This document shows, piece after piece, positions 17,125 through 23,882 of a stretch of DNA of 40,659 nucleotides. This DNA comes from Bacilli bacterium (GTDB lineage Bacteria > Bacillota_I > Bacilli_A > RF39 > UBA660). The notes beneath the pieces are model-generated. The model was given only the letters and a program-made list of their open reading frames with translations. It was not told the DNA's origin and searched no databases. Within the stretch, counting starts at the first letter, position 1. Every line of letters starts with the position of its first letter. The position numbers were made by a program, and so were the translations under genes. The stretch is taken from NCBI GenBank assembly GCA_030531695.1, contig JAUNMV010000004.1, forward strand, positions 19,121 to 59,779, read 5' to 3'.

Positions 17125-17865
17125 ATGGGAAAAGTTGCATTAGTTACTGGAAGTAATAGAGGTATAGGTAAAGCTATTATAGAAGAGTTTGCGAAAGCAG
17201 GGCTTGATGTAGTTATTAATTATTGTCATCATGAAGAGGAAGCTAAGAAACTACAAAAGTATATTTCTAAAAGATATAATGTTTCTGTAATGGTAGTTAA
17301 ATGTGATATATCTAAAGAAGATGAAGTAGAAAATATGATTAATGATATATGTGATGCTTTTGGAGGAATAGATATTTTAGTTAATAATGCTTCTGTTTGC
17401 AGAGATTCTTTATTCTTAGATAAATCTATTAAAGATTTTAAAAGAATACTTAGTGTTAATTTAATTGGTACTTATTTAGTTAGTAAATATGTTGCGAAGA
17501 GTATGTTAGATCATAAGAAGGGTAAAATTATTAATATAGGTAGTAGTAATGCTATTGATACTTATTATCCTGAAAGTTGTGATTATGATGCATCTAAAGC
17601 AGGTGTTATTTCTCTTACTCATAATATGGCTAGAGAGTTTGCTCCTCATATTCAAGTTAACTGTGTTTGCCCTGGATGGGTTAAAACTGATATGAATAAA
17701 GATTTGACAGTAGAGCAAGTAAGTGAGTATAATAAGAAAATCTTGCTTGGGAGATTTGCAGAACCTGAAGAGATTGCTAAAGTAGTATTATTTTTGGCAT
17801 CTAATAAAGCAAGTTATATTAATGACTCTATTATTAGAGTTGATGGTGGAAAATTTAATGAGTAA
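17125..17865 (+). CDS. Short-chain dehydrogenase/reductase (FabG-like)
   Basis: NAD(P)H-dependent oxidoreductase of the classical SDR family, 246 aa. The cofactor motif TGSNRGIG is at about residues 8-15, NNAS at about 87-90, a catalytic Ser in GSSNA, and YDASK (catalytic Tyr and Lys) near residue 154, followed by PGWVKTDM and the C-terminal RVDGG. The best family match is 3-oxoacyl-ACP reductase, but there are no other fatty-acid genes nearby, so the substrate could differ. The Asn in GSNRGIG and an Arg downstream do not settle NADP versus NAD. Tight operon context. Confidence 0.88.
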   Translation: MGKVALVTGSNRGIGKAIIEEFAKAGLDVVINYCHHEEEAKKLQKYISKRYNVSVMVVKCDISKEDEVENMINDICDAFGGIDILVNNASVCRDSLFLDKSIKDFKRILSVNLIGTYLVSKYVAKSMLDHKKGKIINIGSSNAIDTYYPESCDYDASKAGVISLTHNMAREFAPHIQVNCVCPGWVKTDMNKDLTVEQVSEYNKKILLGRFAEPEEIAKVVLFLASNKASYINDSIIRVDGGKFNE

Positions 17866-17877
17866 GGGGATGTTTTT

Positions 17878-19125
17878 ATGTATAATGAATTAGGAATTAG
17901 AGATGAAGTTGTTAATTTAGTAAATGAAAGTGATAAAGAATTAAAGAATATATTTAATAGTATTGATGAATTATGTGACTATAATAGTTTAAGAGTACTT
18001 AGTAGTTTTCATAAGTTTGAAGTATCTGAGGCTTGTTTTAATTCTACAACTGGTTATGGTTATAATGATTTAGGAAGAGATACTATTGAAAAGATATTTG
18101 CAGATATATTTGGATGTGAAGATGCCTTAGTTAGAAGTCAATTTATATCTGGTAGTCATGCTTTAACTGTATGTTTATTTGGATTACTTCGTCCTGGAGA
18201 TACATTACTTAGTATTTGTGGTAAACCATATGATACATTAGATGAAGTTATTGGAATTGTACCTAATAATTCTTCTTTAATGAGTTTTGGTGTTAATTAT
18301 GCTCAAATAGATTTATTAAATAACGATTTTGATTATGATAAGATAAGAGAATATATTACTAATAATAAAGTTAAAGTAATTGAGATTCAAAGAAGTAAGG
18401 GATATTCTACACGTAAGAGTTTAACTATTGATAAAGTAGAAAAAGTTATTAAGTTTATAAAAGAAATTGATTCTAATATTATTATTATGATTGATAACTG
18501 TTATTGTGAATTTGTATCTAATAGAGAACCTGTAGCAGTAGGTGCAGATATTATGGTTGGTTCATTAATTAAGAATTTAGGTGGTGGTATTGCACCTAAT
18601 GGAGCATATATTGCAGGTCGTCATGATTTAGTTGAATTATGTGCTGAGAGATTAACTCTTCCTGGAGAAGGTAGAGAAGTTGGACCATCTTTAGGAATTA
18701 ATAAACAAATACTACAAGGTTTATTTATGGCTCCATCTGTTGTTGCTTCTGCTTTAAAAACTGCAATACTTACATCACATGTACTTGAAAAATTAGGTTA
18801 TGATGTGGAACCAAAATTTAATGAACTTCGTGCTGATATAGTTCAAAATATTATATTTAGAGATTCAAATTTATTAATAGAATTTACTAGAGGTATTCAA
18901 CAAGCTAGTCCAATTGATTCTAATGCAATAGTAGAGGCATGGGATATGCCAGGATATACTGATAAAGTTGTTATGGCAGCTGGTGCATTTACTCAAGGAT
19001 CTTCAATTGAATTATCATGTGATGGTCCTATTAGAGAACCTTATATTGCTTATATGCAAGGTGCTTTAACTTATAACTATGGTAAATTAGGATTAATGAA
19101 AGCTGTAGATAGAATTTATAAATAA
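17878..19125 (+). CDS. PLP-dependent methionine gamma-lyase-family protein (YnbB/aluminium-resistance family)
   Basis: Predicted PLP enzyme of the family annotated as YnbB or 'aluminium resistance protein' (Pfam Met_gamma_lyase, PF06838), 415 aa, usual length. Family marks are the start with FNSTTGYGYNDLGRDT, the cofactor-contact stretch QFISGSHAL, MIDNCYCEF, and VGSLIKNLGGG, where the Lys is the likely PLP Schiff-base residue. The C-terminal part has PIDSNAIVEAWDMPGY. Biochemical function is not firmly established for the family. RBS is AAGGGGAT. It is the last gene of the four-gene run and is followed by a terminator. Confidence 0.87.
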   Translation: MYNELGIRDEVVNLVNESDKELKNIFNSIDELCDYNSLRVLSSFHKFEVSEACFNSTTGYGYNDLGRDTIEKIFADIFGCEDALVRSQFISGSHALTVCLFGLLRPGDTLLSICGKPYDTLDEVIGIVPNNSSLMSFGVNYAQIDLLNNDFDYDKIREYITNNKVKVIEIQRSKGYSTRKSLTIDKVEKVIKFIKEIDSNIIIMIDNCYCEFVSNREPVAVGADIMVGSLIKNLGGGIAPNGAYIAGRHDLVELCAERLTLPGEGREVGPSLGINKQILQGLFMAPSVVASALKTAILTSHVLEKLGYDVEPKFNELRADIVQNIIFRDSNLLIEFTRGIQQASPIDSNAIVEAWDMPGYTDKVVMAAGAFTQGSSIELSCDGPIREPYIAYMQGALTYNYGKLGLMKAVDRIYK

Positions 19126-19147
19126 GAAGAGAAATCTTCTTTTTTTT
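19124..19147 (+). terminator. Rho-independent terminator (twin of 20625-20647)
   Basis: AAGAAGA stem with GAAA loop and TCTTCTT, then T-run. The stop codon bases begin the stem. Essentially the same sequence recurs after the next gene. Confidence 0.85.
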
Positions 19148-19148
19148 A

Positions 19149-19157
19149 TGTTAAAAT
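19149..19157 (+). promoter_or_regulatory. Extended -10 promoter for the histidine kinase
   Basis: TGT then TAAAAT (19152-19157), 20 bp before the start codon. Confidence 0.5.
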
Positions 19158-19177
19158 GTTAATAGTAGGTGATGAAT

Positions 19178-20626
19178 ATGAATAAGTTAAATATAATTAA
19201 TAACGGTATTATGATAATGTTTTTTGTATATCTATTTTGGATGTATAAGTCAAAGGATAATCCTAATACTCCAACAGGAAGAATCTTTAATAGATTACTT
19301 ATCTCTAATGGATTGGTTTTAATATCTAATTTTATATGGTTATTTGCTGGACATTTCTTAAGAGATTATGAGTCTATTGCGACTATATTCTATAATATAT
19401 ATTTAGTATTTAAAACTCTTTGGATTTATTATCTTACATATTATACTATTTTATCTTCTTATGAGAATAATAGGTTATCTATGGATATTTATGAGACATA
19501 TAAGAAAAAAATTGAGATTATTAGTTATATTGTATTAATTATTGCATCTATTATTCAATTTCTTTTACCTTTAGAGATTTTATATGATGATAATGATGTT
19601 TTATTAAAAGTAACTGGATTAGGTGTTAAATATTGGTATTTATTTTTAGTATTTGGATTTATTTTCTGTGTATCTTTCTCTTTATTTGTTTTAAGAAATA
19701 AAAAGAATAGCTCTAATACAGTAGTTATAAAAAAGAAAAAAGGTATGTTTGGAATAATTATAGTTATTTCTTCTATATTTTTCTTCTTAAAATATATTGA
19801 TACAACTCTTTCTTTAGCAATAATTGCGACTACTATGATTAGTTATTTACTTTATTTTTCTAAAGAGGATCCAGATCTTAAATTAATTAATAAACTGGAA
19901 TTCGCAAATGAGCAAGCTAGTAGAGCTAATAATGCGAAAGTGGACTTTCTTGCTTCTATGTCACATGAGATAAGAACTCCATTAAATGCGATAGTTGGAT
20001 TGTCTCAATTAATTAAATCATCTGATTCGATGGAACAAATTAAAGAAGATTCTACTGAAATAATGATTGAATCAGAGAACTTATTAGAAATTGTTGATAG
20101 TATTTTAGATATTAATATGTTAGAAGCTGGTAAGATTGAACTTATTGAGATGAAATATAATATGAAAGATGAATTTTATGATATATTTAAAAAGGTATCT
20201 ATAAGACTTGATAATAAACCTATAGAGTTTAAGACAAATATAACTAATGATTTACCTTATTTATTGTATGGAGATATTGAAAAGATAAAAAGAATAATAA
20301 CTAATTTACTTACTAATGCAGTTAAATATACTGAACAAGGAACTGTAGATTTTACTGTAGACTGTCATAATATTGGGGATATTTGTAATCTTGTTTTTAC
20401 TATAAAAGATACAGGTAGAGGAATGTCACAAGAACAATTGGATAAATTATTTACTAAATTTTATAGATTAGATGCTGATAGAGATAGTTCTATAGAAGGA
20501 ACAGGTTTAGGTTTATCAATTACTAAATCTTTAGTAGAATTAATGGATGGTGAAATTAAAGTAGATAGTAAATTAGGAGAAGGTTCTACTTTTATAGTTA
20601 CATTAAGTCAAAAAATAAAAAATTAA
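19178..20626 (+). CDS. Membrane sensor histidine kinase
   Basis: Autophosphorylating sensor kinase of 482 aa. The N-terminal ~225 residues hold about seven hydrophobic segments and no obvious extracellular domain, so it probably senses within the membrane. A HisKA domain with FLASMSHEIRTPL puts the phospho-accepting His at about residue 263. The HATPase domain has N-box NLLTNAVKYT, G1 DTGRGM and G2 GTGLGLSI. GTG 19169 and ATG 19172 overlap the SD AGGTGA; ATG 19178 has proper spacing. No response regulator is adjacent: it is an orphan kinase, flanked by near-identical terminators and followed by sporulation genes. A role as a sporulation-phosphorelay kinase is a guess from context. Confidence 0.9.
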   Translation: MNKLNIINNGIMIMFFVYLFWMYKSKDNPNTPTGRIFNRLLISNGLVLISNFIWLFAGHFLRDYESIATIFYNIYLVFKTLWIYYLTYYTILSSYENNRLSMDIYETYKKKIEIISYIVLIIASIIQFLLPLEILYDDNDVLLKVTGLGVKYWYLFLVFGFIFCVSFSLFVLRNKKNSSNTVVIKKKKGMFGIIIVISSIFFFLKYIDTTLSLAIIATTMISYLLYFSKEDPDLKLINKLEFANEQASRANNAKVDFLASMSHEIRTPLNAIVGLSQLIKSSDSMEQIKEDSTEIMIESENLLEIVDSILDINMLEAGKIELIEMKYNMKDEFYDIFKKVSIRLDNKPIEFKTNITNDLPYLLYGDIEKIKRIITNLLTNAVKYTEQGTVDFTVDCHNIGDICNLVFTIKDTGRGMSQEQLDKLFTKFYRLDADRDSSIEGTGLGLSITKSLVELMDGEIKVDSKLGEGSTFIVTLSQKIKN

Positions 20627-20647
20627 GAAGAGAAATCTTCTTTTTTT
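20625..20647 (+). terminator. Rho-independent terminator (twin of 19124-19147)
   Basis: Same AAGAAGA / GAAA / TCTTCTT hairpin and T-run as the one before the kinase gene. Confidence 0.85.
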
Positions 20648-20674
20648 CATACTTCTATTTTTATCACATATATT
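20647..20674 (+). promoter_or_regulatory. Candidate sigma-E (mother-cell) promoter for spoIIIAH-like gene
   Basis: TCATACT (20647-20653) resembles the sigma-E -35 and CATATATT (20667-20674) matches 7 of 8 positions of CATACAnT. The spacer is 13 nt, slightly short of the usual 14-15. No sigma-A promoter is seen here. Confidence 0.35.
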
Positions 20675-20691
20675 TTCTTAGAGGTGAAGAT

Positions 20692-21189
20692 ATGATAAAA
20701 AGAAGAAAACTATGGTATATGATGTTATTTAGTATAATATTTGTATTAAGTATTTATTATGTTACAATGCCTAATGATTTATTAAGTACTAAGATTAATA
20801 TAGGAAAGAAAGATAGTGATAAAGTTATTGAGACAATAGAAGAGGCTTCTTCACTTGTAGCTTTAAGAGTTAATCTTCAAGAGGAAAGACAAGAAGAGAT
20901 GACTGTTTTACAAAAACAATTAACAGAAGATTTAACTAGTGATGAAAAAAATGAAGCATATGAGAAGATTAAATATTTAAATCAAATAGAATCTTTAGAA
21001 GAAGAAACAGAGACTAGAATTAATAAAGAATTAGGATTAGATTGTTTTGTGAAAATAGATAATACTAATATTAATACTGTTTGTATTTCAAGTAAGCATG
21101 ATGCGGCTTTAGCTAATAAAGTAATGAGATTAATACAAAATGGTTTTGATACTAAGAAATATATTACTGTTAAATTTCAGAAAAAATAG
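20692..21189 (+). CDS. spoIIIAH: SpoIIIAH-like sporulation protein
   Basis: Mother-cell component of the SpoIIIA-SpoIIQ feeding-tube complex. The 165-aa protein has a short cytoplasmic basic start (MIKRRKLW), one transmembrane helix at about residues 8-25, an extracellular coiled-coil with Glu-rich EEASSLVALRVNLQEERQEE, and a C-terminal region ending VMRLIQNGFDTKKYITVKFQKK-like, as in the ring-building domain of SpoIIIAH. RBS AGAGGTGA. In Bacillus it is the last gene of the eight-gene spoIIIA operon; here it stands alone with gerE next. Family call is from overall pattern, so moderately sure. Confidence 0.78.
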   Translation: MIKRRKLWYMMLFSIIFVLSIYYVTMPNDLLSTKINIGKKDSDKVIETIEEASSLVALRVNLQEERQEEMTVLQKQLTEDLTSDEKNEAYEKIKYLNQIESLEEETETRINKELGLDCFVKIDNTNINTVCISSKHDAALANKVMRLIQNGFDTKKYITVKFQKK

Positions 21190-21190
21190 A

Positions 21191-21217
21191 ACTTATATAT
21201 TATTTAGTCATAGATTA
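21191..21217 (+). promoter_or_regulatory. Candidate sigma-K promoter for gerE
   Basis: AC (21191-21192), 16-bp spacer, CATAGATTA (21209-21217): a full match to AC-N16/17-CATAnnnTA. gerE is sigma-K transcribed in Bacillus. Caveat: the start site would fall near 21224, trimming the SD AGGTGA. Confidence 0.5.
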
Positions 21218-21231
21218 CTATAGGTGATAAT

Positions 21232-21438
21232 ATGACTAAATCTATTTTAACTAATCGTGAAAAAGAAATCTTTTCTTATTTAATTAATGATTATAGTACT
21301 AAACGTATTTCTTATCTTTTAGGTATAAGTGAGAAGACTGTTAGAAATCATATTTCTAATGTTATTCAAAAATTAGGTTCTAATAGTAGAAGTGGGGCAA
21401 TACTAGAATTAATTAAATTAAATGAATTTACTTTATAG
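21232..21438 (+). CDS. gerE: GerE-like LuxR-family regulator of late spore genes
   Basis: Small DNA-binding regulator of 68 aa, essentially one LuxR-type helix-turn-helix. LTNREKEIFSYL, then the recognition region ISEKTVRNHISNVIQKLG, and SRSGAILELIKLNEF follow Bacillus GerE along its whole length (GerE is 74 aa). GerE activates and represses coat genes in the mother cell after sigma-K. RBS AGGTGA. Flanked by the SpoIIIAH-like gene and gerM; gerE and gerM lie in the same neighbourhood in Bacillus too. A non-sporulation LuxR-HTH protein is the alternative, made less likely by context. Confidence 0.85.
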   Translation: MTKSILTNREKEIFSYLINDYSTKRISYLLGISEKTVRNHISNVIQKLGSNSRSGAILELIKLNEFTL

Positions 21439-21461
21439 CGTACTAAATTGTACGTTTTTTT
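21438..21461 (+). terminator. Rho-independent terminator of gerE
   Basis: Stem GCGTAC (21438-21443) with GTACGT (21450-21455), 6-nt loop, T-run. It begins at the last stop-codon base. Confidence 0.75.
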
Positions 21462-21469
21462 CATATATT
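21462..21469 (+). promoter_or_regulatory. Candidate sigma-E-type -10 for gerM
   Basis: CATATATT directly after the gerE terminator, the same element as before the spoIIIAH-like gene. No convincing -35 is seen. Confidence 0.3.
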
Positions 21470-21483
21470 TTAATGGTGATAAT

Positions 21484-22389
21484 ATGATTAGAAGAAGAGC
21501 TATTAGAAAGATATTTATTACTACATTATCATTATTTATTATATTAACTGTATCTACTATTACTAATTTTAAAGATACTTTAAGTGTTAATGTTCAGTTG
21601 GAAGATGTTACTAATCTTACTAATGGATGTGTATATCTTCTTAATGATAAAGGTTATTTAGTTAGAAAAAATATATTTATAGATAGTAATAATATTACTG
21701 ATAGTATTAGAAAAGTTATTAATTATTTAAAGATTAATAATGATGAGAAGTATTCTTCTAATTTCATTGGGACTATTCCTAGTACTTGTATTTTAAATGA
21801 TCTATTATATGATGAGGGTTATGTTACTTTAAACTTTAGTAAAAGTTTTTTAGATAATAATAATATTGATATTTGTGTTTCTTCTATTGTTTATAGTATT
21901 TATGCTTTAGGTGATGTAGAAGGTATTACTATATTAGTAGATGATAGTTATTTAGATGGTTATCCTAAAATTATAAAGAAAGATATTGATATTAATAAAG
22001 AGAGTTTTTTAACTAGTAGAGAAGATATTACTAAAGTAGTTATTTATTATTTGATGAATGATAATTTTGAGTATTATTATGTACCTGTTACTAAGTATTT
22101 AAATGATTCTAGAGATAAGATTAATATTATTGTAGATCAATTAGCTAGTAATACTTCTTATGATTTAGTTAGTCTTGTGAATAGTAATATAGAGTTGATT
22201 AATTCATATGAAGAAAATGATATGATGGTTCTTAATTTTAATAATTATTTATTTGATAGTGATAATAAAGTACTTGAAGAAGTTTTATATTGTATATCTT
22301 ATTCTGTGTTTGATAATTATGATGTGGATATGGTTATGGTGGAAGTAGATGGTAAAAATATATATTCAATTGATAGGAAAAGCTTATAA
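21484..22389 (+). CDS. gerM: GerM-like sporulation/germination protein with two GerMN domains
   Basis: Exported or membrane-anchored protein of 301 aa. An N-terminal hydrophobic segment (about residues 9-28) is followed by two similar units: one ending in EGYVTLNFSKSFL...SIVYSIYALGDVEGITILVDD and one with NDMMVLNFNNYLF...LYCISYSVFDNYDVDMVMVEVDG. This tandem is the GerMN architecture of Bacillus GerM, made under sigma-E and needed for sporulation and germination. The classical lipobox Cys of GerM is not seen; the segment looks like an uncleaved anchor. An upstream in-frame ATG (21448) lies in the gerE terminator loop; GGTGAT before ATG 21484 decides the start. Confidence 0.82.
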   Translation: MIRRRAIRKIFITTLSLFIILTVSTITNFKDTLSVNVQLEDVTNLTNGCVYLLNDKGYLVRKNIFIDSNNITDSIRKVINYLKINNDEKYSSNFIGTIPSTCILNDLLYDEGYVTLNFSKSFLDNNNIDICVSSIVYSIYALGDVEGITILVDDSYLDGYPKIIKKDIDINKESFLTSREDITKVVIYYLMNDNFEYYYVPVTKYLNDSRDKINIIVDQLASNTSYDLVSLVNSNIELINSYEENDMMVLNFNNYLFDSDNKVLEEVLYCISYSVFDNYDVDMVMVEVDGKNIYSIDRKSL

Positions 22390-22407
22390 ATATTAGAAAA
22401 AAGTGAA

Positions 22408-22434
22408 AAAAGTACTTGAATTATAAGTACTTTT
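22408..22434 (+). terminator. Rho-independent terminator of gerM
   Basis: 10-bp perfect stem (22408-22417 with 22425-22434), 7-nt loop. The downstream T-tract is short. Confidence 0.7.
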
Positions 22435-22444
22435 ATTATATAAT
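22416..22444 (+). promoter_or_regulatory. sigma-A promoter of tRNA-Arg, nested in the gerM terminator
   Basis: TTGAAT (22416-22421) lies in the terminator loop, then a 17-bp spacer and TATAAT (22439-22444). The tRNA starts 21 bp later. Confidence 0.65.
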
Positions 22445-22464
22445 CTTAGTTGTCAGTTGAATAT

Positions 22465-22541
22465 GTCTGCGTAGCTCAGCTGGATAGAGCAATCGCCTTC
22501 TAAGCGATCGGTCAGGCGTTCGAGTCGCCTCGCGGACACCA
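22465..22541 (+). tRNA. tRNA-Arg (anticodon UCU), CCA encoded
   Basis: 77-nt cloverleaf. Acceptor stem GTCTGCG (22465-22471) pairs with CGCGGAC (22531-22537) with one G-U; the anticodon stem ATCGC/GCGAT encloses loop CTTCTAA with anticodon TCT at 22499-22501; the T-arm has GTTCGAG. Discriminator A then CCA encoded in the gene. It reads AGA, the dominant Arg codon in this AT-rich window. Confidence 0.97.
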
Positions 22542-22550
22542 TATTGATAT

Positions 22551-22583
22551 AAAACGATGTACTTTATGTATATCGTTTTTTTT
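22551..22583 (+). terminator. Rho-independent terminator of tRNA-Arg
   Basis: AAAACGAT (22551-22558) pairs with ATCGTTTT (22572-22579), followed by Ts to 22583. Confidence 0.75.
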
Positions 22584-22610
22584 GACTTTTTTGCCTAATT
22601 GTGCTATAAT
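22582..22610 (+). promoter_or_regulatory. Strong sigma-A promoter
   Basis: TTGACT (22582-22587), 17-bp spacer ending TGC, TATAAT (22605-22610). The -35 overlaps the tRNA terminator T-tract. Confidence 0.82.
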
Positions 22611-22635
22611 ATGTCTTGTTTTTAGAGGGGTTTTT

Positions 22636-23808
22636 ATGGTGGATAAGAATAATTTTATTTCATTCAATAAATTGTATAAAGCAATTAAAGAAGTTGCATA
22701 TTATGATCAATTAAATAGAGAGTATAATCAGATGACATTTAATAGTTTATTTTATGGTAATTTTGGTGATTATGCTTTATCTCATTATGATTATAGTAAA
22801 AGTAGTATAGTTATTAATAAAAGATTATTTTATTCAATTTTTGATGATAATACTTTTTATATTAAGAATGAGAATGGTAAACTTACTATTAATAGTGAAA
22901 AAGCTGATGATTATTTTTATAGTGTTATTTTAAATAATGAAGATATTTTTAATAAGATGATTAATGATTATGAAGATTATAGAGAATTTCACACTGAACA
23001 TTTAAAAGATGCTTATGTTGTAAGTGTTGACGGAAATAGTGATTATTGTTTAGATTTAACTGATATTGCATTATCTTTTAAAAGAAAATCTGAAGATCAA
23101 GAAAGAGATATAGTTGAATATAGGCGTTTTCTTAGAGGAACTAAGAATATTGAAAAATGTATTGAAGGTAATTTAAAAATGGTTCAATATATTAAAGAAA
23201 ATGAAAGTGCATATATTAATAGATGGATACAAATAGATAAAAGAGCTTTACCTAAATGGGTAAATAATGCGATTAAATATTATGAATCTAAACACAAGAA
23301 TATCATTTTTAAATTAGTTGATAAGTTGCCATTTAATAAACAACCAGTACCTATTAATGTAGAAGAAAACAATAAGAAAGTTTTAATTTCTAAAGATGAT
23401 TTATATGATAGAGTTAAAATTAGTAATGATCTTTTATTTAAACGTGTGGATGATCACTTTGAAATTAATGAATATTATATTAATGATTTAAAATTTATTG
23501 ACTTAAGTAATGTAGATTTTAAAGATGTATTAGTAAGTGGTATAGATTTTACTGATACAAATATTAATTATTTTGATCCACAAAAAGTTTATAAAAAAGA
23601 TTTAAGTTATTGTAGATTTGGCGATATTGATATGAAGGATAATAATATACCATTTTCTCATTATACTGATTTTAATGAAGTTAATTTATGTGGTACTGTT
23701 ATTTATGGTGATAGTGATTTTAGATTTAATTTAAATGGTGCGATTACTGATAGTAATACTAATATCATTTATGATCATAGTGTACAAAAATATAATAAGA
23801 AAAAATAA
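22636..23808 (+). CDS. Unknown protein with a pentapeptide-repeat-like C-terminal region
   Basis: Not recognised. It is 390 aa with no signal peptide or membrane segment, Asn/Asp/Tyr/Lys-rich. The C-terminal third (from about residue 275) has FIDLSNVDFKDV, GIDFTDTNINYF, DLSYCRFGDIDMK and TDFNEVNLCGT at intervals reminiscent of degenerate pentapeptide repeats (A/D-L/F pattern), which form a right-handed beta-helix; N-terminal two thirds show no motif I know. The frame runs upstream to 22582, but that lies inside the promoter; AGAGGGG at 22624-22630 sets ATG 22636. It is monocistronic, with its own strong promoter and terminator. Confidence 0.7.
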   Translation: MVDKNNFISFNKLYKAIKEVAYYDQLNREYNQMTFNSLFYGNFGDYALSHYDYSKSSIVINKRLFYSIFDDNTFYIKNENGKLTINSEKADDYFYSVILNNEDIFNKMINDYEDYREFHTEHLKDAYVVSVDGNSDYCLDLTDIALSFKRKSEDQERDIVEYRRFLRGTKNIEKCIEGNLKMVQYIKENESAYINRWIQIDKRALPKWVNNAIKYYESKHKNIIFKLVDKLPFNKQPVPINVEENNKKVLISKDDLYDRVKISNDLLFKRVDDHFEINEYYINDLKFIDLSNVDFKDVLVSGIDFTDTNINYFDPQKVYKKDLSYCRFGDIDMKDNNIPFSHYTDFNEVNLCGTVIYGDSDFRFNLNGAITDSNTNIIYDHSVQKYNKKK

Positions 23809-23831
23809 GTTAAAAAAACTTATTTTTTTTT
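23801..23831 (+). terminator. Rho-independent terminator
   Basis: 11-bp stem (23801-23811 with 23817-23827), A5 loop, T-run. The stem overlaps the stop codon. Confidence 0.85.
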
Positions 23832-23882
23832 AGTTATTTTAAATCTCTAATCAAATATATATATAGGAGGTTAGAGAAAGAT

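Noticed and set aside
22582-22635. N-terminal extension of the pentapeptide-like protein
   Set aside because: The extension coincides with the -35 to -10 promoter; AGAGGGG before ATG 22636 decides the start.
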